A stretch of DNA of 49,713 bases from Bacteroidota bacterium. Lineage in GTDB: Bacteria > Bacteroidota > Bacteroidia > Bacteroidales > JAAUTT01. The stretch is taken from assembly GCA_020048915.1 (NCBI GenBank), contig JAIFLU010000114.1, positions 1-49,713 of the forward strand, in the 5' to 3' direction. Position numbers and translations under genes: made by a program. The notes beneath the pieces are model-generated. The model did no database searches, was not told the DNA's origin, and saw only the letters and a program-made list of their open reading frames with translations. Below are positions 44,545 through 49,713 of the stretch, piece by piece; position 1 is the stretch's first letter; each line of letters opens with the position of its first letter.

Positions 44545-45630
44545 CTAATGCTTCTTTTTCTTAGCTGCTTCTTCTGTTTTTTTTCTAAAGTACCCTCTTA
44601 AAAAGAAAGTTTGTTTTGCGGCATTCATGTTTTCATCCAATCCTTTGGAACCCTTTTTTAAATTAATCAGGGTCAGATTCAGATTCTCCGCAAGGATGGT
44701 ATCTCTTATTAGCCGTCCTATTGTTCCATTCCCCGCGTTAATATTATACATCATTTCTGTTAGTTGTTTGGAGATAATTGCTGCATTCCCCGCGGTAACA
44801 TTTATTTTTGCCATAATGGTATCTGCTCCGGTCAATCCTTCGGTACTTTTCTTTAAGTTTAATATGGTCTGATTCAAATTCCCGGCTATGGTTGAATCTT
44901 GTATTAGCCGACCAAGGGTTCCATCTCCTTTGTTAATTTTATTCATAATTTCTGCAAGTTGCTGCGATACAACTTCAGCATTCCCAGCTGTTATCTTTAA
45001 ACTTGTCATCAAAACTTCAGACCCTGTTAAGCCTTTTGAGAATTTATTCAAATTGGATATGGTTTGATTTAAATTTTCGGCCAGGATTGAATCTTGAATT
45101 AAACGGCTAATTGTACCATGCCCCCTGTTTATATCATAAGTAATTTCGGAAAGTTGATGGGTGATAATTTCTGCATTTAAAGCTGTTGCATCCAATTTTG
45201 CAATAATAGCATTTGTTTCAACAGGTTCTATTGAAAGAAGGCTTTCACCATCTTTTAATAACGTGGCATCGGGACTTCCCTGAGTGATAATTATAAGTTT
45301 GTCTCCAATAATACCTTCCGAGCCCAATGTTACCTTGCAATCGACTTTAATAAACTGCCATACTTCTTGTTTAATCACCAAATCAACTTTTACAGTAGTA
45401 TCATTAATAATGACAATATTATCGACTGTGCCAATATTGATTCCTGAAAAACGAACATTATTTCCCACTTGTAATCCACTTACATTCGAAAAAGTAGTAG
45501 TAAGTTTATTTACTGGATTAAATAGGTTCTTTTGTTTTCCGATGATAAATATTGCGACTACAAAAAGTGTCAGCCCACCTGCAACAAACAGTCCTAACTT
45601 AAATTTAAATTTTTGTGTATGTGAATCCAT
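44545..45630 (-). CDS. MCE (MlaD-like) protein with three 65-residue repeats
   Basis: A 361-residue protein. One transmembrane helix at about 12-31 anchors it in the inner membrane, and an MCE domain follows (about 40-118; TTFSNVSGLQVGNNVRFSGINIG and LGSEGIIGDK). MCE proteins form rings or tubes that shuttle lipids between membranes. Residues 148-342 are three tandem repeats with an exact 65-residue period: GTISRLIQD at 172, GTLGRLIQD at 237, GTIGRLIRD at 302, and NLN(Q/L)T at 187, 252 and 317. They probably form long helices extending the ring into the periplasm. The basic tail is KKTEEAAKKKKH. It lies 23 bp downstream of the baeRF-like gene; no MlaE/MlaF partners are nearby. Confidence 0.9.
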   Translation of the reverse strand: MDSHTQKFKFKLGLFVAGGLTLFVVAIFIIGKQKNLFNPVNKLTTTFSNVSGLQVGNNVRFSGINIGTVDNIVIINDTTVKVDLVIKQEVWQFIKVDCKVTLGSEGIIGDKLIIITQGSPDATLLKDGESLLSIEPVETNAIIAKLDATALNAEIITHQLSEITYDINRGHGTISRLIQDSILAENLNQTISNLNKFSKGLTGSEVLMTSLKITAGNAEVVSQQLAEIMNKINKGDGTLGRLIQDSTIAGNLNQTILNLKKSTEGLTGADTIMAKINVTAGNAAIISKQLTEMMYNINAGNGTIGRLIRDTILAENLNLTLINLKKGSKGLDENMNAAKQTFFLRGYFRKKTEEAAKKKKH

Positions 45631-45653
45631 TATTTATTTGTTCTCATTTTTGA

Positions 45654-46730
45654 CTAATATCTAACTTTCAAAGCTATGTTTCCCAGAGTTTTAATATCGT
45701 CATGGTCTGTAAATACAACTCTTCCTTTTTTTGAAATTACTTCCCAGGCAATTTCGCTGGTAATATCATCAATAACATTAGGCAGAGTGGCATCCTCCAC
45801 TAAATCAAATGAAAACTCATTATTCATTTTTACAGCTTGATTAAAACTATTGTGGGCAATTAATAAATCTCCTTTGCCTTCTTTTACTGCTCTATAAATA
45901 TCAGACAAGTCGGTAATTACTTTACTTTGTCCTACGGCTTCTTTCATTTCATTTATAGCCTCTGTTCGATGTTGTTTTTGCTTTTCCTTTATAATTTCCC
46001 AAGCATGTGCAGAAATTTGATGATTGGCTATGTGATTATAGTCGATATTAGCATATCCTAAGTAAACATTGGGCTTATCGGCAACTTGCATTAGTCGGCT
46101 GTAATTATCTTCGGTACAAATAACAACGCAATATTGGTTGGTGGAATTATGAACTTTAACAACTGCTTTATCTACTTCATTCAAGAATTCGCGTACCATG
46201 TTATCAGCAGCTTTTGGATCACTTATTTTCTGTGATTCGGTATTGAAATGCGGGTTTTTGGCAAATGGAAAATCGTCATTCTCAATTTCCCCTACTATAG
46301 TATAGTTTAATGCTTCCAATAACTTAACTCCACTTTGGGATAAAAGCAGAACTAAATAATTTTCGCTTCTATTATATTCTTTTATTAACGAACGAATAGC
46401 AAAAGTGTCGGATATATAAACTTTATTCTCCTTAACTTTCCATAATGATTTAATAATTTCTTTTGTGTTGTTCGAAAGAAAAATATGCAAACTGTCTAAG
46501 TTATAGTTCGCATCTATTTCTGAAGGAATTTGTTCTAATTTCTCCAATAAAGGAGCGATAGCTTTTTTATCAAATTCAGCAATAAGTCTTGTTTCAGCTT
46601 CCTTGCATAAGTTTTTCAGACCTATGGTATCTTGCGCATTTGCAGGATGTGTCCTGTGTGTATTCATTGAAATAGTTACACATGGTTTGCTTATTTCGGA
46701 AGTAAGCCTTTCTATTTTTTCATTCTTCAT
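45654..46730 (-). CDS. baeRF-like protein (bacterial archaeo-eukaryotic release factor superfamily)
   Basis: A 358-residue cytoplasmic protein. It starts with a regular strand (KPCVTISMNTHRTHPANAQD) and contains SLHIFLSNNTKEII, YLVLLLSQSGVKLLEA and YCVVICTEDNYSRLMQ, followed near the end by AVKEGKGDLLIAHNSFN and an acidic switch to GRVVFTDHDDI. This order is that of proteins annotated as bacterial homologues of the eRF1/Pelota C-terminal and central domains. Their function is uncertain; roles in ribosome rescue or stress have been proposed. The family call is from pattern memory. It is the first gene of a two-gene operon with the MCE protein and carries the third composite promoter upstream. 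Confidence 0.6.
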   Translation of the reverse strand: MKNEKIERLTSEISKPCVTISMNTHRTHPANAQDTIGLKNLCKEAETRLIAEFDKKAIAPLLEKLEQIPSEIDANYNLDSLHIFLSNNTKEIIKSLWKVKENKVYISDTFAIRSLIKEYNRSENYLVLLLSQSGVKLLEALNYTIVGEIENDDFPFAKNPHFNTESQKISDPKAADNMVREFLNEVDKAVVKVHNSTNQYCVVICTEDNYSRLMQVADKPNVYLGYANIDYNHIANHQISAHAWEIIKEKQKQHRTEAINEMKEAVGQSKVITDLSDIYRAVKEGKGDLLIAHNSFNQAVKMNNEFSFDLVEDATLPNVIDDITSEIAWEVISKKGRVVFTDHDDIKTLGNIALKVRY

Positions 46731-46841
46731 GATTATTTTATTATATAATGTGCATTATTTTATCGAATTATTTTCAATGATCCGATAAAACCCGAGTCGT
46801 CTTTGGGTAGGGAGGTATATTTTACTTTTATTTTGAAAGAA

Positions 46842-46909
46842 TAAAGGTCTGTACTTTTAAACAGGTAATTGTTACATAACTTTTGAATTGAATTACATTA
46901 TTCACACAT
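46842..46909 (-). promoter_or_regulatory. Composite promoter element, copy 3 (baeRF-MCE operon)
   Basis: TAAAGGT at 46842-46848, exactly 21 bp, then the 40-bp block at 46870-46909 with GTTAC at 46871 and TTAC at 46893 in the same phase. The block is nearly identical to copy 1, differing mainly in the six bases between the repeats. The box lies 111 bp upstream of the baeRF-like ATG. The rest of the 251-bp region up to the pyruvate kinase stop shows nothing else. Confidence 0.8.
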
Positions 46910-46981
46910 TGTAGCACTTATAATGTATGGCTGCGAATGAAGATTAAGTGGAAAATAGTATTGCTTTTGTTATAGGGCTTG

Positions 46982-48409
46982 CTATATATAGCTAACCTTT
47001 ATCATATTTGATGTTCCATGAAGAGCAAATGGGGTGCTACCGACATAAACCACACAGTCTCCCTCGATCAATTGCCCATTGTTTTTAAGTATTTCCGTTG
47101 ATATATGAATAGCTTTGTCCAAATGGTCGAATGTATCTAAGTAAAAAGGCCTGATTCCCCAAACCAGCGAATTTTTGTGCAACAGTTTTTTATTATTGGT
47201 AAAGGCATAAATATTGGATTTGGTCCTGTGACTGGAAACCCTGATTGAAGTGTACCCCGAATGTGAAAATGTTATTATTGCTTTTGCACCGACTTGCTGA
47301 GCTAAATTGGATGCTTGATAGCAAATAGAGTCGGCAAGAAAGGTTGGTTTGCTTTTATCTGGCTCATGCTGCACAACCAGATTTTTTCCTTTATTTTCTG
47401 TATATTCAATAATCTTTTGCATGCTTCTTATGGTTTCTACCGGATATTTACCCACCGAGGTTTCTCCACTAAGCATCAGGGCATCAGCTCCATCAAGCAC
47501 TGCATTGGCCACGTCGTTGGCTTCAGCCCTGGTAGGCCTGAAATTTACGATCATGCTTTCCATCATCTGTGTTGCTATTATAACAGGTTTTGATTTCTTG
47601 ATGCACTTTTCTACAATCAATTTTTGAATGATTGGAACTTCATCAAAGGAGACTTCTACACCAAGGTCGCCACGTGCCACCATAATGCCATCGGCTACAT
47701 CAATAATCTGATCTATTTTCAATAATGCTTCAGGTTTTTCAATTTTAGCAATTACACCGGCATCACCTTTTTCTTTCCTAATAAGTTCTTTTAGTTCAAC
47801 AATATCTGAAGCTTTTCGGACAAACGACATCCCAATCCAATCGACACCTTGTTTAATCGCAAAAATTGCATTAGAAATATCCTCCGTAGTTAAACATGGC
47901 AACGAAACTTTGGTATCAGGAAGGTTTACCCCTTTTTTTGACGAGAGTGGCCCTCCATAAATGACCTTTGCTTTTACCATATCTTTTTTATTGGTTTCAA
48001 TCACTTCCAATTTTATTTTGCCATCATCAATGAGTACTAATCCTCCAATAATAACATCGTGTGGAAATTCCTGATAACTCATGTAAACATGGTCTTTGTT
48101 ACCTATACATTTTTCTGTAACAAATGTGATAATATCACCCGATACTAATTGGATAAGGTTATTTTCAATTTTGCCAACTCTAAGCTTTGGACCTTGCAGA
48201 TCAGCAAGGATTGAAACATTGGTTTCCAATTCCAGATTTAACTCCTTAATTATATTTATTAACTTTAAATGCTCTTCCTTCGAGGAATGTGAAAAATTTA
48301 ACCTGAAAACAGAAACACCTTCATTAATCATTTTATGAATAATATCTTTAGAGGAGGATGCTGGGCCTAAAGTTGCAATTATTTTAGTTTGTGAATTTAC
48401 TTGATGCAT
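46982..48409 (-). CDS. pyk: Pyruvate kinase
   Basis: A 475-residue glycolytic enzyme that makes pyruvate and ATP from phosphoenolpyruvate and ADP. Full domain set: the TKIIATLGPAS start, FRLNFSHS with Arg36, Asn38 and Ser40, the B domain at about 75-165, catalytic Lys222 and metal-binding Glu224 (IAKIEKPEAL), Asp248 (MVARGDLGVEV), ATQMMESM near 278, and SGETSVGKYPVETI near 315. The C-terminal domain (about 345-475, GAKAIITFSHSGYTSIRVSSHR) is present, so allosteric control is possible. It lies 41 bp after the lactate dehydrogenase gene, consistent with a fermentative pair. Confidence 0.97.
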   Translation of the reverse strand: MHQVNSQTKIIATLGPASSSKDIIHKMINEGVSVFRLNFSHSSKEEHLKLINIIKELNLELETNVSILADLQGPKLRVGKIENNLIQLVSGDIITFVTEKCIGNKDHVYMSYQEFPHDVIIGGLVLIDDGKIKLEVIETNKKDMVKAKVIYGGPLSSKKGVNLPDTKVSLPCLTTEDISNAIFAIKQGVDWIGMSFVRKASDIVELKELIRKEKGDAGVIAKIEKPEALLKIDQIIDVADGIMVARGDLGVEVSFDEVPIIQKLIVEKCIKKSKPVIIATQMMESMIVNFRPTRAEANDVANAVLDGADALMLSGETSVGKYPVETIRSMQKIIEYTENKGKNLVVQHEPDKSKPTFLADSICYQASNLAQQVGAKAIITFSHSGYTSIRVSSHRTKSNIYAFTNNKKLLHKNSLVWGIRPFYLDTFDHLDKAIHISTEILKNNGQLIEGDCVVYVGSTPFALHGTSNMIKVSYI

Positions 48410-48450
48410 GGTTATGTGTTTTATTCAAAAAATCGAAACGGCTTTAAGGC

Positions 48451-49401
48451 TTATAATTCAATTGTTTTTATGATATTCTTTAAGGTTGTTGCAGAATGTT
48501 TAAATAACTCCTGCTCTTGATCTGACAGGTCGAGTTTTAGGTATTGTTCTACACCCTTCATATTAACTATGGATGGAATACTAATACACACATCACTTAT
48601 TCCACAATAGTTGGTAACTAACGTGGAAACTGGTAAAATTGAATTTTCGTTTCGTAAAATTGACCTGGTAATTTTGACCAATGCCAGTGCTATGGAATAG
48701 TTTGTAGCTCCTTTTGCCTGGATAATCTTATATGCTGCATTTTTCACTTTCACGAATATCTCAGCCAAGTCGTTTTTTGCATTGCCATGCCCTGCATAAT
48801 CAGCACAATATGTTTCTATTGCCATCCCACCAATGGTTGCATTACTCCAAACGGGAAGTTCAGTGTCGCCATGCTCGCCAATAATGTATGTGTGAATATT
48901 GCTTGGGTCTACTTTGCAATATTCGCTTATCATGTACTTTAACCTTGCTGTGTCCAGGACTGTTCCGGAACCTATTACCCTGTTTGCAGGTAAGCCCGAC
49001 AATCTTAAAGTTACATAAGTAAGAATATCTACCGGGTTTGTTACGACCAAAAGAATAGCATTCCCTGCATGTTTTGAAATGGCTGGTATAATATCTTTAA
49101 ATATTGCCACATTGGCTTTCGTTAAATCTGTTCTGCTCTGGCCGGCTTTTTGGTTTGCGCCTGCGGTGATAACAACTATATCGGCATCTTCACAACCTTC
49201 GAAGCCGGCAGCATAAATTTTTGTAGGATGGGCTAAGCTTGCGCCATGATTTAAATCCATGCACTCACCTTTTGCCAGCAATTCGTTCTTGTCAACCAAA
49301 ACAATTTCTCTGGCTAAACCACTAATCATTAAAGAAAAAGCAAAGGTACTGCCTACATTACCAGAGCCAATAATTGCAATTTTGGGTTTTAAAGATTCCA
49401 T
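48451..49401 (-). CDS. ldh: L-lactate dehydrogenase
   Basis: A 316-residue NAD-dependent enzyme reducing pyruvate to L-lactate. The ATG at 49401 puts the Rossmann motif GSGNVG at 12-17; a TTG at 49461 would add a 20-residue extension with no family support. Gln84 in GANQKAGQSR is the residue that distinguishes lactate from malate dehydrogenases (Arg in the latter). Arg90, Arg153 and catalytic His177 (IGEHGDTELPVWS) are in place. It is upstream of pyk on the same strand and likely co-transcribed, so pyruvate made by Pyk can be used to reoxidise NADH. A malate dehydrogenase is less likely but not excluded by eye. Confidence 0.9.
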   Translation of the reverse strand: MESLKPKIAIIGSGNVGSTFAFSLMISGLAREIVLVDKNELLAKGECMDLNHGASLAHPTKIYAAGFEGCEDADIVVITAGANQKAGQSRTDLTKANVAIFKDIIPAISKHAGNAILLVVTNPVDILTYVTLRLSGLPANRVIGSGTVLDTARLKYMISEYCKVDPSNIHTYIIGEHGDTELPVWSNATIGGMAIETYCADYAGHGNAKNDLAEIFVKVKNAAYKIIQAKGATNYSIALALVKITRSILRNENSILPVSTLVTNYCGISDVCISIPSIVNMKGVEQYLKLDLSDQEQELFKHSATTLKNIIKTIEL

Positions 49402-49507
49402 AATTTTATAATTAAGTAAATTATCTCCTTTTGTATTCCAATTTACCAAACAGGAAACCAAAAAAAATTTATGATACAGGTGTGATAATTACCGAGAATG
49501 CATATTA

Positions 49508-49711
49508 TCAAACAACAACCACAGAGTTTTCACTCAGAAATACATTTGTCACAAACATATCAGCTTCAGGTTCATTTATCCATTCCTTTCCATCAATGAC
49601 ATATTTAAACTCATATTCCCTCCCTTGTTTAAGGTCTACAGAAGCTGAAAACTCACCTCCTTTTTGTCTCTTCAGCGGAATGCTTTCAATATCCCAATTA
49701 TTAAACTCCCC
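49508..49711 (-). CDS. Isoamylase-early-set (CBM48/AMPK-like) protein, 3' end only
   Basis: The last 67 residues of a protein that continues beyond the window. They start with GEFNNWD, followed by the strand pattern GGEFSASVDLKQGREYEFKYVIDG and the ending FLSENSVVVV. This is the glycogen-binding fold of small, about 100-residue proteins of Bacteroidota and of AMPK beta subunits. If the usual size applies, some 30 residues are missing. It suggests a link with glycogen or starch metabolism. The 106 bp between its stop and the lactate dehydrogenase start show no further gene. Confidence 0.8.
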   Translation of the reverse strand, partial: GEFNNWDIESIPLKRQKGGEFSASVDLKQGREYEFKYVIDGKEWINEPEADMFVTNVFLSENSVVVV

Positions 49712-49713
49712 TG

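Overview
The window looks like a chromosomal segment of a Bacteroidota bacterium, probably of the Marinilabiliales/Prolixibacteraceae type. The evidence is a polysaccharide-degradation locus rich in secreted glycoside hydrolases, an AraC-type regulator, lipoproteins, an N-type ATPase operon and AT-rich intergenic DNA with little Shine-Dalgarno usage. The placement is inferred from gene content only; no rRNA or marker gene is present.

Left part (about 1-27 kb) is a glycan-utilisation locus, almost all on the + strand. A first operon encodes a sulfatase, a GH29 fucosidase, a GH106 rhamnosidase and a large DUF4450-type protein. An AraC regulator on the - strand then faces a second unit: an L-rhamnose/H+ symporter (RhaT), a URO-D/corrinoid-methyltransferase-like protein, a second GH29 and an L-rhamnose mutarotase (RhaM). 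A third GH29 and a run of GH127-type, two beta-propeller hydrolases, GH95, a decayed GH95 copy and a GH9-like enzyme follow. The third GH29 and the GH127 gene are each preceded by a three-box array of an AACGTTTCC motif. The set points to a sulfated, rhamnose- and fucose/galactose-rich glycan, possibly with O-methyl groups. No SusC/SusD pair lies in the window.

Right part (about 27-49.7 kb) is entirely on the - strand and concerns energy, ions and envelope. One likely operon runs beta-barrel protein, TspO, TerC, a pyruvate kinase lacking the C-terminal domain, and DedA. An IS1595-type transposase and a SRAP-family protein that has lost its catalytic residues lie upstream. Next is a ten-gene N-ATPase operon (atpD-C-Q-R-B-x-E-F-A-G) with a predicted Na+-binding c subunit, a b-delta fusion, and an extra membrane-anchored protein (x) inserted between subunits a and c. 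A MacAB/DevBCA-like export system, an MCE protein with three exact 65-residue repeats, a baeRF-like protein, a full pyruvate kinase, an L-lactate dehydrogenase and the 3' end of a glycogen-binding-type protein follow.

The strongest non-gene signal is a composite promoter element found three times (41098-41165, 44431-44498, 46842-46909). A 40-bp block with two GTTAC repeats 21 bp apart is followed, after exactly 21 bp each time, by a TAAAGGT (ACCTTTA on the - strand) box. The copies precede the N-ATPase operon, the ABC export operon and the baeRF-MCE operon, which suggests one regulator controls all three. All functional calls are from reading the sequence; no database searches were run.
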